A stretch of DNA of 64,000 nucleotides. Source: Phyllostachys edulis. Its lineage: Eukaryota > Streptophyta > Magnoliopsida > Poales > Poaceae. Of this stretch, positions 21,460 to 32,768 are shown piece by piece. Made by a program: the position numbers and the translations under genes. Under the pieces are notes generated by a model. It was not told where the DNA came from, did not search any database, and worked only from the letters and a program-made list of their open reading frames with translations. How positions within the stretch are numbered: position 1 is the first letter of the stretch; every line of letters starts with the position of its first letter. The DNA is taken from positions 5,586,221-5,650,220 of the forward strand of contig CM070568.1 in the NCBI GenBank assembly GCA_036346405.1, in the 5' to 3' direction.

Positions 21460-23030
21460 GGCGCTCCCGAAGATCATGCTGCTGCGCCCCTCATGGCGAT
21501 GGCAAGAACACCACCGATGGCGGACACGACCAACACCTTCATGAGCGAAGAAATCCTCGACATACTCGCACTTCATTGAGGCGATCTCAACGATCGGCGG
21601 GGAAGATCTTGAAGCTACTCGGCGAAGGAAGATTGCGGCCGAAGAGTTTACAGGTGCATTCAATATCGGTTAGAGGAAGCTCAAGAACTCGGACTACAGA
21701 TGATTTGCTCGAGAATCAACTCGAGAGCTCGCTCGGCCGCAAAGGTACGACCTCTTCGTTGAGGAGATCGCACAAAGGCTTCGGTCTCACGATGGAAAAA
21801 TTTGGAAGCACCTCATGGCATCATTCAGAAATCGTAGCAATATGACTTCTTGACTACGGTCGATCGATCATATCACCACAAAGGAATCGGCCTTGATGAA
21901 GTCGCATCGATCTCCTACTCAAAGAAATGTCTTTCGAGCGATCGATGATCAACAAACCCTTCGGAGGTGATCGCTCACCATCTGAGCATGGGAATCTGCG
22001 ACAGCGGATGAACTACAAGGAGTATTCCCTCGTGGGGCGAGACCTATTACAAGTCGGTCAACCTATTATTGGGTATCGTCGAGTGCGACCACGATGATAT
22101 CAACCCTTCTTTTCTACAAAGGCGTCAAGAAGTTATTCTTGGATGTCGGGCATTCTTATGCGATCTTGAAACATTCATTGGCCACCTTGCTTTCGACCGG
22201 TGAACATGGAGAAATTTGATGGATCCCAAAATCCTACGAATTTCTTCAAATCTACTGCAATTTGTCAGAAGCGGCGGAGGAGGAGAACATGTGATGGCAA
22301 ATTACCTTCCAAGCGTGCTCGAAGGGTGCGCTTTCGATCGTGGTTATTGAACCAACCAATCGAGTCGATTCATTCTTAGCAACACCTCTGCGATCTTCTC
22401 TTGGCAAACTTTGGGGCACTTACAATGCATACAGGAAGGAGGACGACTTGCCGGATGAGGACGAGCGACAACGAGACCTTGCGCCAATTCATCAAGCGCT
22501 TTAGTCGGGTTAAGTAATTCAATTAGGAAGTTTCGATTCATCTGTCATCGGGGCTTTCAAGCAAGGAGTCCATGATGAAGAATAACGAAGATATTGCTTT
22601 AAATCGCCTACCATCATCCTTGAGCTCTTTGAGATGGTGATCGATATGTAGCGCCTCTCGAGGCGATCGAGTGGAACAACACAATCGATCGAGAAAACAA
22701 TACCTCTCGAGAGCAGGCGATATTGGTAGAAGAAAGATAAGAAAGCAAAAAGTCCAAGAACAAAGCGAAGGTCAAAAACTCCAAGCCGCCAGTTCAAGGA
22801 GGTTTTGGTACATGAATGATAAAGAGCCACGCACCTCAAGCCACAATCCGACCGAGGCAAAGGTAAGCGCCCGATCGGAAAAATGATAAACCTAGGTGGT
22901 GTCCTTTCCATAAAAGGAAGGGCATGACCTTCATAGAATAGGGTTTTTCAGAAAGCTTGAAGACTACTACAGCGACAAGGACCACTTCCTACTCTCGGCG
23001 GTAGGACAAGCGAGTGGTCATAAGACTTGA
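21460..23030 (+). pseudogene. Gypsy gag remnant
   Basis: Gag forms the virus-like particle. Recognisable pieces are EKFDGSQNPTNFF (from 22206), a region with QFIKRFSRV and IGAFKQGVHDE (about 22480-22570), basic stretches and a WCPFHKRKG segment near 22900 like the short zinc-binding tail of this lineage. Frames change repeatedly and stops are frequent, so no product is possible. Boundaries are approximate. Confidence 0.65.
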
Positions 23031-23189
23031 GATGATGAGGAGGAGATCTGGTTCGGGATCCGCAACACACCGTCGAGCACATCTATGGAGGATCATCGGC
23101 ATCTGAATCAAGCGGCGACTTAAAGGCTGCTGAGCGTGAGGTAAACTCCATAGATCCTCCTCTTGTCAATAAATTACGAAGTGGTCGAA

Positions 23190-26100
23190 GTTACCATCTC
23201 CTTTGAGAAGGGTGGTATGTCGATTACTTCGACTCAACAGTCGGTATCCGATCGTGGTCGAACCCACCATCAACAATTGTCGGGTCAATCGAGTTTTGGT
23301 TGATGGTGGCGACTCGATAAATATTTTATTCTGAGTGCCACGGACGAAATGCAAGTACCGGGACTAAGGTAAGACCGATGCGATACTCTTTCCATGGAAT
23401 CGTCTGGGATCTTGACCAAACCAATTGGCCAAGTTTCTCTTCCTTTAACATTTGGTTCACCAAGTAATTTGGAGACGAGAAAATCTCCTTTGATGTGGTC
23501 GATTTCGTCGGCATATAACGCCATACTCGGACGACCAACTTTGGCAAAATTCCTAATGGCTACTCATTATGGATATCAATGTATCAAGATGCGAGTCCCA
23601 AAGGAGTAATCACAATTCATTGTGACAAGAAGATGGCGCATACTGCGGCCGTCGATCTCTCGAGATGGTTGGACAAATACCACTCGAGAAGAAAATCGAC
23701 CTTCGACTAGCAAGTTGAAGCCTAAAAAGCTGCACTGCCGAACCGAGCGACAAGGTCAAAGAGGTTCCTCACGGGCGAGGGAGCCCTCGAAGCTGTTCTC
23801 ATTAGAAACCGACCCCAAATAGGAAGGCGCCCTCATCGCCTTCCTCAGAAGTTAATCTGAGATGTCTTGGCGTGGCAAGCATCAGACATGCCGAGTCCCG
23901 AGGAGGTGATCGAGCACAAGCTAGCTACGGCACGACAAAGTACCAGTAAAACAAAAATTACGGAGATTTGCCCTGATCGGCGAGATGCTATTAAATTAGA
24001 ATAGGATAAGCTACTTAAGCGGGCTTTATAAGAGGTCAACCACCCGAGTGGTTGGCTAACAATGTAATGATTAGAAAGTCAAGCGGCAAATGGGCGTATG
24101 TGCATAGACTTTCTTGATCTTAATAAAGCTTGTCCAAAAGGCGATTTTCCTTTACCTCGTATCGATCGGTTGGTTGATTCTCTGCGAGGTTGTGAAATGT
24201 TAAGTTTTTAGATGCATATGCGGATACCACCAGATCAATATGTGTCTAGGCGATGAAGAAAAACGCATTTATTACACCATTTGGTATATTTTGCTATGTC
24301 AAAATGCTATTTGGTCTAAAAATGCGGCTTCTTTTCAACGCTTGATGCAAGCAATTTTTCATCTCAATTAGGCGAAATCTAGAGGCCTATGTTGATGATC
24401 TAGTTGTTAAAAGCATCAAGAGACTTAATCATATTACTGACCTGCAAGAAACATTCGACAACCTCAGAAAAAATCGCTTAAAACTCAATCCTGATAAGTG
24501 TGTGTTCGGAATCTCTTTAGGAAAATTGCTTGGATTCTTAGTATCTATCGAGAAATCGAAGCAAATCCGGAAAAGATAAAGGCCATTCTCCAAATGCGCC
24601 CTCCGACCACAAGGAAAGAAGTCCAGAAACTCACGGGGTGCATGGCGGCTTTAAGTCGTTTCATCGCACGACTAGGAGAAAAGGGACTGCCTTTCTTTAA
24701 GCTTCTTAGGAAACACGAAGGTTTTGAGTGGTCGAAAGAATAGCAAACGCGCCTTTGAGGATGTCAAGAGGTACCTTCTGAGTGCTCCTATTACGGTCTC
24801 TCGAGACTAGAAGAAACACTCTTAATTTACCTAGCCGCCGCGCCACGAGGCGATGCAGCGATACTAGTCGTAGAGCGTGAAAATGTACAATGATGGGTTT
24901 ACTACGTAAGTGAAGTTTTACAGGGCCTAAGGAGCATTACCCTCGGGTCAAAAGCTTCTATATGCCCTCCTCATGTCTTGAGAAGCTGCGGCATTATTTT
25001 GAGCGCACAAAATAATTGGTTGTCTCGAGTTTCCCTTAGGGCGATCCTCCGAATAGGGAAGCAGGGGGCGCATGGCAAAATGGTCGGTCGAACTTGGGGA
25101 GTTTGACATCCATTTCGTGTCGACGGTAGTTAAATCCTAGATCTTGGCGGACTTTGTGGCGAATGGACAAATCTGAACTGTTGGGATCCCGATCGATTCC
25201 ACGACTAGTGGGCGATGTACTTTGACGGGTCGCTTATTTTAAGTGGCTCGAAAGTGGGGTGGTCTGGTATCTCCTCTGGGAGAGACCTTAAAGTATGCCA
25301 TACAATTAAACTTTCGGGCCACTAACAGCGTGGCGAGAATCTGAAGGTTTGCTAGGCGGCATCTGACGTGGCGCTCTCGATTCGCCGACTACTCGTGAGA
25401 GGAGACTCTCATCTAGTCGTGAATCAAGTCGAGAAAAAATACCGTGCTCTAACTTGAGCAATGTCTCGGTACTTATCGAAGTCGTAAGCTAGAAAAGAAT
25501 TTTTTAGGTTTGAGGCACAATTCATCCCTCGAAAGGATAATTTCCTCGCAAACCGACTTGCTCGAATAGCTTCTTCGATCGAAGTACCAAAGAGTCTTCT
25601 TGGAACAACTCGAGGCCGTCTCACGGTCGACGAACCGAGACACCTCCTATTGAGATAGCCTCTCTAGAATACGAGGATACATGGATGGCACCCATCTATG
25701 AATATCTTGAAGGGTTACATGCGAAAGGCGATCTCGAGGCGGATCGCTTATCGAAAAGCCAAAATGTATACTTTGGTTGAAGGAGTCCTCTATAAGCGAG
25801 GTACTCAAGGGGTGCTCATGCGATGCATTCATGAGCGAAGGATTAACACTCCTTCACGACATACATGGTGGCATCTGTGGAAATCATGCTTCCTCTGAGC
25901 GGCTGGTCGGTAAGGCCTTTCGACAAGGTTTTCTTGGCCATGACCCTTCTGATGCTAAAGAGTTGGTTAAAAAGTGTGTCGATGCGGTTTCATAGCGAGC
26001 AAATACACCAACTAGCTCGGGCATTACAAACAATACCTCTATCTTGGCCTTTTGCGACACAGGGTCTCGATATCCTAGGACCGTTCCCCAAAGCTCCGGA

Positions 26101-26890
26101 GATTTGAGTTCCTTTTGTGGCTCTTGATCGTTCACAAAATGGATTGAAGCGAACTTGTGGTTGGGATAACAACGAGCGGCAAAGCGGTTTATGATGAGAT
26201 CGTAATTACTCGATTTGGAGTCCGAGTCGAATAATTACGAGATAATGGTAAGCAATTTTGGCGCAAAATTTGAGGAATTTTCTGACGAGTTCAGTACCAA
26301 GTTGTGTTATGTACATGGCCCATCCCCAAAGTAATGGGGCGATCGAGCGTGCAAATGGCCAAATAATGAGAGGAATTAAGACTCGAGTCTTGACCCGACT
26401 CATCAAGCGCTCGGGGCTTGGGTACAAGAGTTACCCTCCGTATTATGGGCGGTTAAATGCGACTACCGGTCGAGCTACTGAGTGAAACACCATTTTTCTA
26501 GTCTTGAATGAAGCCATGCTTCCTCCGAAACTAAAAATAAAGTCAACACAGTGAAACTTTCAAAGACTCAACGAGAACAACTTGGCGGATGATATTAATC
26601 TACTTGAGGAAAGGAGAAACCGGGCCTTAATCGTTCGGCGGTCTACCAACAAGCCCTACAGATACTACAATCGTAAGGTCAACCTCATGACCTTCTTGTA
26701 GGTGACTTAGTATTGAGGCTCTGCCAATCCAAGTCTAATCGGAACAAACTTTCTCCCAAGTGGGAAGGTCCTTACGATGGTCGAAGTTACTCGTCGAGAA
26801 TCGATGCGATTGGCAATGGAAGGCGGCGAGTTCTCTCGAATTCTTGGAACATCGACCCGATTCACATAAGTTTTATGTGTAACCAATCAT
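23190..26890 (+). pseudogene. Gypsy pol remnant (PR-RT-RH-IN)
   Basis: Protease region: KPIGQVSLPLTFGSPSN and YNAILGRPTLAKF (23400-23570). RT: DLNKACPKGDFPLPRID (about 24118), FGLKNA, then KLNPDKCVFGIS and MRPPTTRKEVQKL with ALSRFIARLGEKGLP (24480-24720). RNase H: MYFDGSL near 25210 and VRGDSHLVVNQVE near 25395-25435. Integrase: HDIHGGICGNHASS, KAFRQGF, QIHQLARALQTIPLSWPF, GLDILGPFPKAP and AHPQSNGAIERANGQIMRG (25850-26370). The RT-RH-IN order is Gypsy; sequence style suggests a Tat-like lineage without a chromodomain. Frameshifts every 100-200 bases prevent function, and many look like 1-3-base losses. Confidence 0.85.
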
Positions 26891-27014
26891 TGAGACAATA
26901 AAGACTCAGGTTCTCTCTACCTCTATTGTCTTACTTTTGAGTAGTGCTTTCATAATCTTTCGACTATATTCCAAACACCGGTTTCCTTTACCTTTGGTGA
27001 AAAGGCGAGTAATA

Positions 27015-27562
27015 TCACCTAGTCGAAGTTTCTCCTCTCTGCATGTGGTCCTACCCACTAGAAGGAGCTTCCTAGTATTGACTCGTTACTCACTTTTGCC
27101 GCCAACACAAAGAGCTCGGGTTCTATTTAGTCGAAATATTTTTTGAAAGCCTACTCCTTTCACCTTAGATTATTTCTTGATTCTTTTGAAAAATATTCTA
27201 AGCGAGTGCACTTTTAGATTTATTAATTTGCCTTTGGTGTATTGATTAAGTCTCAACTAAGTCGGAGGAAGAAACACATCTAGTCGAAGTCTCTCCTCTC
27301 TGCGTGGTTACGCCCACTAGAAGGAACTTCCTAGCATCGTTCGATTTCCTACTCTTGATACCGGAGACAGACTTATCGAGTCCTCCAAAGAATGGCGAAC
27401 GAATTTTTTTTGAAGTCCTCTGGATGTTTGTTTAACTCAAGTTGCTGTTCTCGATTTAATTAATCTAGTCGGAGATAGTGACATCACCTAGTCGAAGACT
27501 TTCCTCTCTGCACGTGGTCCTGCCCACTAGAAGGAACTTCCTAGTGTCGATTCGTTACTACT
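27015..27562. repeat. three dispersed direct repeats (about 75 bp each)
   Basis: CTAGTCGAAG(T/A)(T/C)T(C/T)TCCTCTCTGC followed by CCCACTAGAAGGA(A/G)CTTCCTAG recurs at about 27018-27090, 27278-27345 and 27489-27560, spaced about 210-260 bases. The GAAGGAACTTCCT part is itself palindromic. Confidence 0.8.
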
Positions 27563-27642
27563 TTTTCGACCAGTACATGACAATCGTGACCAAAAACTAC
27601 AAGTTAACCAAACCTCTCTGTTTTCAAAAACCCTTTTTAACA

Positions 27643-27680
27643 CTATTTACTTAGTTTGTCTAAACAAACTAAGCAAATAG
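27643..27680. repeat. 17-bp-stem hairpin before a PPT-like motif
   Basis: CTATTTACTTAGTTTGT pairs with ACAAACTAAGCAAATAG (16 of 17) around a 4-base loop. It is followed at once by TCGGGGGCTAGGAT, similar to the true polypurine tract and LTR start at 29010-29040. Confidence 0.75.
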
Positions 27681-29007
27681 TCGGGGGCTAGGATAAAGTT
27701 ATTAATTTGACTTCATTTCTTAGTCTTTCATTCGTTGATTATCTTTTGAGTTACTGACTACTCGACAAGATGATTTGCGAGGAAAAAGATGGATTATATA
27801 ATACATCGACAAAAGCTTGTTTTTCCACGGGTTTGTTACAAACTACTCGAAGAGGAGAGCCCCTCGCATCTCCTCCGAAACCTTCCGCCCGATTGCATTT
27901 CTTCAATCAGACGACTTGCTACCTTGAGCGATCGAAGTAAACCGATTGGTTGAACATTAATTTGGGGTCATGAGCTTTAAGTTTTGCCAATGCATAACTT
28001 TCGCAACCGACCACATCCTTTATCGATTCAACTTGGTTGGCCTTTAGGGTGGTCATCGAGTTCTTGCAAAGTCAGACTTGTTCCCCAATTGTACTTACGT
28101 GGCGACCATCGTATCATCTTGAGGAGCTTTTCCTCGATATGTAGCTCACCAAGTACATTGTTGAGGCGTGACCTTGCTTTGAAGATTAATCTTCATTGTC
28201 TCCATCTCTGTTGGAGTGCGAGTCGAAGCCTCGCGGAGTTGTTTGTTTTAAATAGCTTGCTCGAAAAGAATAAGACCGGTCAAGCAAAAATAAACTTCTC
28301 TGAGGAAAAGAAAACAAAAATAATCACGGGTAAAAGATTTCCTTACGCTAATCGAGAATCAACTTCTTGATTTCTTCCTCATAGGAGAACAACGGTCTCG
28401 GCATGCTTCTTCTCCCATGATCTAATGTCCTCGCATTTGCTTTAGCAATCTGAGACGATCTCGGCATAAATCATGGTTTTATCCACGAGCTCATTTTCGA
28501 CCCTTCGATTCGGGGTCCATTTCTAGAAAAGAAATAAGAGTGAAAAAAGGAAAGAACTTCGTAAAAAGCTGCGGTAAGAGTTACTTACGATCGTAGGGAT
28601 TTTAACCGCATGCCTTGGGCCGGGCGTGGTATTCAAAGGTTGCCACCGTCTCGGGAACGCTCAGCAGACGAGGCTAACGGGTGTCGTTTGAAATTCCCCA
28701 ACGTGTCCGATTCGAGAAAATCAGGTTTGCTTTTACACCTCAAGCGAAATTACTTCCTTGGTTAGATTCTTTTTAACCAAAGGAAATGTTAATCGGAAAG
28801 GTTTTTCTTCGATCACCATGCTCGACCACCTCGTGATCGTAGAAATGTTCTCGACTATTTGATAGCCGTAAGCAATTTCCTTGACCAAGCATACTACGGT
28901 CAAAGTAGTACACTAATGTCGAAGAGTTTTTCCTTGACTATCTTTCTAACCCTCTGGTAATTCGTAAGACCATCTACAACTCCTTTACCAAGTAAGTTGC
29001 TTTCACT

Positions 29008-29026
29008 TGAAGGTGGGGGGGCTAGA
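29008..29026 (+). promoter_or_regulatory. polypurine tract
   Basis: TGAAGGTGGGGGGGCTAGA lies immediately upstream of the 3' LTR start, the usual priming site for plus-strand synthesis. Confidence 0.75.
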
Positions 29027-29769
29027 TGACGAGGATATAATAATCCTCATTTTATCTTTTATCTATAATTCTTATTATAGGTAAATATGACGTCATATGG
29101 TCACTGAGTATACCCCTTAAATGTTATAAGGGAAGAGCCCACTGGGTGGTCATAAGTTCTTCTACAACCACCCCCATAGTCGTAAGTTATGCTCGACTAC
29201 CCCATAGTCATAAGTCTTGCTCGACTACCTCATAGTCGTAGGTTCTTCTCTGACTAGGTCACTCGACCACCTTATGATCAATTAAACCTCTGAGACAAGT
29301 GGGCCCAATTGATTAAGGGATTCAAGCGATCATCATACTCTGTTACTCTGCCAAGTAATAACCGTAATGCTCCATTATCTACGGTATATAGTTTGTTAGG
29401 CGGCGTGGAGGAGTTATCTGTTGGTGATTACTACCAGCGTCGCCGATTCTGAGGATGTGATGAGGCGCCGCTTCACTGGAGAAACTACCGCTCCTTCACG
29501 TACTATATAAAAGCGGCAATCGAGAGAAGGAAAGGCGGATCGAATCGGGCCATCGGGAAGACAAGCACTATCATCTGTAATAGTCTTAGTTTTTCCTGGT
29601 TGTTGAGAATACACTCAATACCATACACACACGGGAGTAGGGTTATTATTCTCCCGGAGAAGGCTGAACACATATAAAAATCCCGTGTCAATCTCTCTGC
29701 GTGATTTCATTCTAGGAGACCCCCCGAATCAAACAATCTTTACGTAAGTTCGGTTCTAAAACACCGACA
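29027..29769 (+). repeat. Gypsy 3' LTR
   Basis: Matches the 5' LTR end to end but with clustered differences: GCTACGAC reads GCTCGAC, CTACAGAC reads CTCTGAGAC, TTACAGG reads TTCTGAGG. Between clusters the copies are nearly identical. TATA box at 29504-29511. Confidence 0.92.
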
Positions 29770-29774
29770 GTTAT

Positions 29775-29860
29775 ATTATAGAATCGTCTGTGATTCCTTG
29801 TCACAGACGGTTCCATAATAGAACCGTCTGTGATAGCCTGAAAACCTGGTGACAATCTGT
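29775..29860. repeat. CACTA hairpin block (right half, split by Gypsy)
   Basis: GAATCGTCTGTGATTCC, GTCACAGACGGTTCC and GAACCGTCTGTGATAGCC. With 20003-20021 (GGCTATCACAGACGGTTCT) it forms one inverted repeat, now 9.7 kb apart because of the Gypsy insertion. Confidence 0.85.
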
Positions 29861-30189
29861 GATATTCTGACAAAACCTGGTGACAAGTGATTGTCATATG
29901 AACCTGGTGACAAGTATGATGACAATCATGACAAGTCCATATGATCCTAGTGACAAGTATGATGACAAGTTCATAACACATTTGACTTAAAAAATTCATA
30001 TCTAATTCAACTCAACTCCAAATCAAGTGAAACCAATTTTGATACTCCAAAATTGCAATGAACGTCCACATTGACATCAATATCAAAGATGACAAGTCCA
30101 TAACACATTAACACTTGATAATTTCACGTTGACATCAAAATATATGAGAGATTACAAGTCCATAACACATGATGTTATCGAATAAATTA
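29861..30189. repeat. degenerate GTGACAAGT repeats in CACTA interior
   Basis: (A/T)(A/C)CTGGTGACAA(G/T) and ATGATGACAA motifs recur at least seven times between 29857 and 29975, then fade into AT-rich sequence with ACAAGTCCATAACACAT (two copies). Non-coding. Confidence 0.6.
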
Positions 30190-31379
30190 ATTACAATGGA
30201 GTAAATTCTTAATTAAAATATAGCCCTTCATGATGATCGACACGTATATAGCTAGCTTCCTCACTGAGTTCTTCCTCGAGCCTAATGCCGTTTCCGAAAG
30301 GAGGCAACTCGTCAAAATGTATTTTCGCTTCAAACACAGCCAAGGAGGAAGGTTGTACATACATAGCTTCACAGGCCAGGTGCTATATCGGCTGCTCATG
30401 TTACCGAAATGATTCATTCCATCCGTACTCAATCCTAACCTTATGTTCCTCGGTTTCGCACCGAACTCTTCGAAGCTCCGATCGAAGTTTCTCCACTAGG
30501 CAGAACCAGTAGGGTGACTTAGCTTTCCATCTCTTTTACGCTCCTCAGAGTGCCAGCGACAATCTTGCCTCATTTGGGTTAGCAAATAAGCGCTTCAAAT
30601 GTGGGATCACAGTGAATACCACAACATCTTAGCAGGAGGTCCTTGCTTCACCTTAGCGATATTCGGCGCTTGTATCGGGATGCTTTGCACAGGACATACA
30701 TGCATGTCGCATACTCTTCTGATGAGGATACAATCGTTCGGACATGCATGTATTCTTTCTACTTCCATTCCCAATGGACAAAGAACCTTCTTTGCTTGGT
30801 AGGTGGTCTTTGGGCAACACGTTTCCCTCGGAAGGATGTCGCTAGGAGACCTAACAACGCCGTGAAACTCTTATCGGACCAACCATTGCTTGCCTTCAAT
30901 TTAAGCGGTTCAATCACGATTGACAACATTGTGTATTCGGCTTGCGGCCGAGGAACAAAAGGTCTCACCGAGTCCTTCATTAAGCCCTCGAATTTACAAA
31001 ACTCTCTTTCCTTTGTAGTTCTCTTACGCATCGAGTAGCATCGATCCAGTTATCATCGTCGACCTATCCTCATCAAAAGCACGATCCACATCCGGCACAT
31101 CGTTGACTTCCTCGGCAATATCGTCATTATTAACCACGGTATAATCTGCTCTTCACCGTGGTGGTCCAACATGTATACCCTTTTTGAAATCCCTTTGAAT
31201 CAAGTGCGCCCGATCTCGCTAAGTTGTTAAGCATCTTTATATTACATAATCAATGCATGGACGATTACATAAAATTTATCCCTTCTTCAACATATCACGC
31301 TTTCGGCTCTTCTAAAATCAACCACGCCATTAATGTACTCTTCACTCACAGTTACTTGCCGTACATCGATTCGGTCCAT
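30190..31379 (-). pseudogene. TNP2-like CACTA transposase, N-terminal remnant
   Basis: From an ATG at 31377-31379 the minus strand reads MDRIDVRQVTVSEEYINGVVDF, like the start of TNP2 transposases (MDRSWMY...EYI.GV..F). Further on are LKLKASNGWSDKSFTALLGLL and RGKRVAQRPPT (30990-30820), then VFTVIPHLKRLFANPNEARL (near 30630-30570), which precedes the catalytic domain in intact proteins. Several stops and shifts occur, and the catalytic core is missing. In CACTA elements this gene lies upstream of the second gene, as it does here on the minus strand. Confidence 0.8.
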
Positions 31380-31439
31380 CTCGCTACACATGTAACAAGT
31401 TAGTGTCAAATTAGATTAATAAACCGCAAGTACGTACTC

Positions 31440-32350
31440 TTCCTATTTACCAAACATACTTAAATTGATTAGCAATTAATTTATAGCAAACATAAAGGGT
31501 TATAGATCGTTACCCTCGGAGCTCACGACGAAAATATCAAATATCTCTCGAGAATCCTCTTCTTCTCCTCCCTTCCTCCTCTCCTTCTCCTCCCTTCCCT
31601 CTTTGTTGGCAGCGCAATGGGCTTCCTATTTACCAAACATACTTAAATTGATTAGCAATTAATTTACAGCAAACATAAAGGGTTATAGATCGTTGCCCTC
31701 GGAGCTCACGATGAAAATACCTAATATCTCTCGAGAATCCTTGCTTTCTCCTCCCTTCCCTCTCTGTCGGTGGCGCAATGGGCTTCCTATTTACCAAACA
31801 TACTTAAATTGATTAGCCATTAATTTATAGCAACATAAGAGCATCTCCAGTGTATTGAACTGATGCCGATTCAAAGAGATGCCACGTAAGTATTCAAAGA
31901 ACTAGTCATTTTTTCCCTAATGTATTGATCTGATTCTTACTCTTAAGTGGGACCGACATCTTATTAATAAAATCAGAAAAGAAATAAAATCTCTCTCAAC
32001 CGCTCTCTCTCTCTCTCCATTTCCTTCCCCCTCACAGAAGTTAATGCATATGGTAACCACCCAATGAAAAATATTATTCTATTCACTTGCATCCGAATGC
32101 AAAGTATGCATCGGTTCCTAGAGTTTTGCTTCTGAATCGGCAGCTTTCAATGTGTGGAATCGGTTCCTAGCATTAAGTCTAGCCATTTGAACTAGCTAAG
32201 CACGTACATTGCAGATGCTCTAAAGGGTTATAGATTGTTACTCTCGGAGCTCACGACGAAAATACCAAATATCGCTCGAGAATCCTCTCCTTCTTCTCCT
32301 TTTCTCCTCTCCTTCTCCTCCCTTCCCTCTCTGTCGACGGCGCAGTGGGC
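31440..32350. repeat. about 175-bp tandem repeat, interrupted by a MITE
   Basis: A unit from CTTCCTATTTACCAAACATAC through AAAGGGTTATAGATCGTTACC and CTCGGAGCTCACGACGAAAAT to a pyrimidine-rich end (CTTCTCCTCCCTTCC, then GCGCAATGGG) occurs at about 31440-31620 and 31621-31790; a third copy starts at 31790 and resumes at 32220 after the MITE. It lies 5' of the TNP2-like gene. Confidence 0.8.
31839..32220. mobile_element. Tourist/Harbinger MITE (382 bp)
   Basis: Ends GAGCATCTCCAGTG and CATTGCAGATGCTC are inverted repeats, flanked by TAA on both sides (31836-31838, 32221-32223). It splits the third tandem-repeat copy; the other copies read ACATAAAGGGTTATAG without interruption, giving the empty site. 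Internal ATCGGTTCCTAG motifs resemble those of the smaller MITE at 14097. Non-coding. Confidence 0.9.
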
Positions 32351-32416
32351 GTTTACCTGGTGGCGGCTCAAATGGGAATGGGTAGGGATCTGGTCTAGGT
32401 ATTTGTAGTGTGAGGA

Positions 32417-32735
32417 TATCACAGACGGTTCTTATTATGAACCGTCTGTGATATATAACTATCGCAAGCGGTTTTTAAAGAGAACCGTCGGTGATAGTTC
32501 CTAAACGATCTCTTTACAACAAATGCGTGATCTTGGAGATTACCACGAGCGGTTATTTAATAGAACCGCTCGTGATAGATCGCGAGCGGTTACGATAATC
32601 AACAAATCGTAGTGCGAGGAGATTATCACGAGCGGTTCTCCACGAAACCGTCTGTGAACTATCACAGACAATTCTAATAAAAATAAATCGTGATAGGTGC
32701 CTATCACAGACGGTTCGTAATAAGAACTATATGTG
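32417..32735. repeat. CACTA subterminal hairpin array (right)
   Basis: CACAGACGGTTCTTATTATG/AACCGTCTGTG and variants CGCAAGCGGTTTT, ACGAGCGGTTATT and CACGAGCGGTTCTC paired with reverse complements. The mixture of CACAGACGG and CACGAGCGG cores is not seen in the left array. Confidence 0.82.
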
Positions 32736-32768
32736 GTAGGCTGGTACCTGGCCCCGACAGACCTAACA

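Larger units (their letters stand above)
26891..29007. other. non-coding 3' interior of Gypsy element
   Basis: About 2.1 kb between integrase and 3' LTR. It contains three dispersed direct repeats and a strong hairpin, both listed separately. No antisense gene could be recognised. Confidence 0.55.
20022..29769 (+). mobile_element. Gypsy LTR retrotransposon, complete but coding-defective
   Basis: Two LTRs of about 740 bp (from TGACGAGGATATAATAATCC) flank an interior with primer site, gag, protease, RT, RNase H and integrase in Gypsy order, then about 2 kb of non-coding DNA and a polypurine tract. It is inserted in a CACTA hairpin: left flank GTTCT, right flank GTTAT (4/5), and the flanking halves read together restore a CACAGACGGTTC...GAATCGTCTGTG hairpin. 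All genes carry many stops and shifts. It is TSD-supported but not exact, and the last LTR bases could end at 29763 or 29769. Confidence 0.9.

Noticed and set aside
27678..27720. Internal LTR start suggested by a second PPT-like motif
   Set aside because: The sequence after TCGGGGGCTAGGAT does not match the LTR start beyond a few bases.
32400..32416. Another CACTA end (TTTGTAGTGTGAGG)
   Set aside because: It lacks the full GTAGTAGTG terminus and the hairpin array continues outward to the 37800 end, where ATA flanks match 14581-14583.
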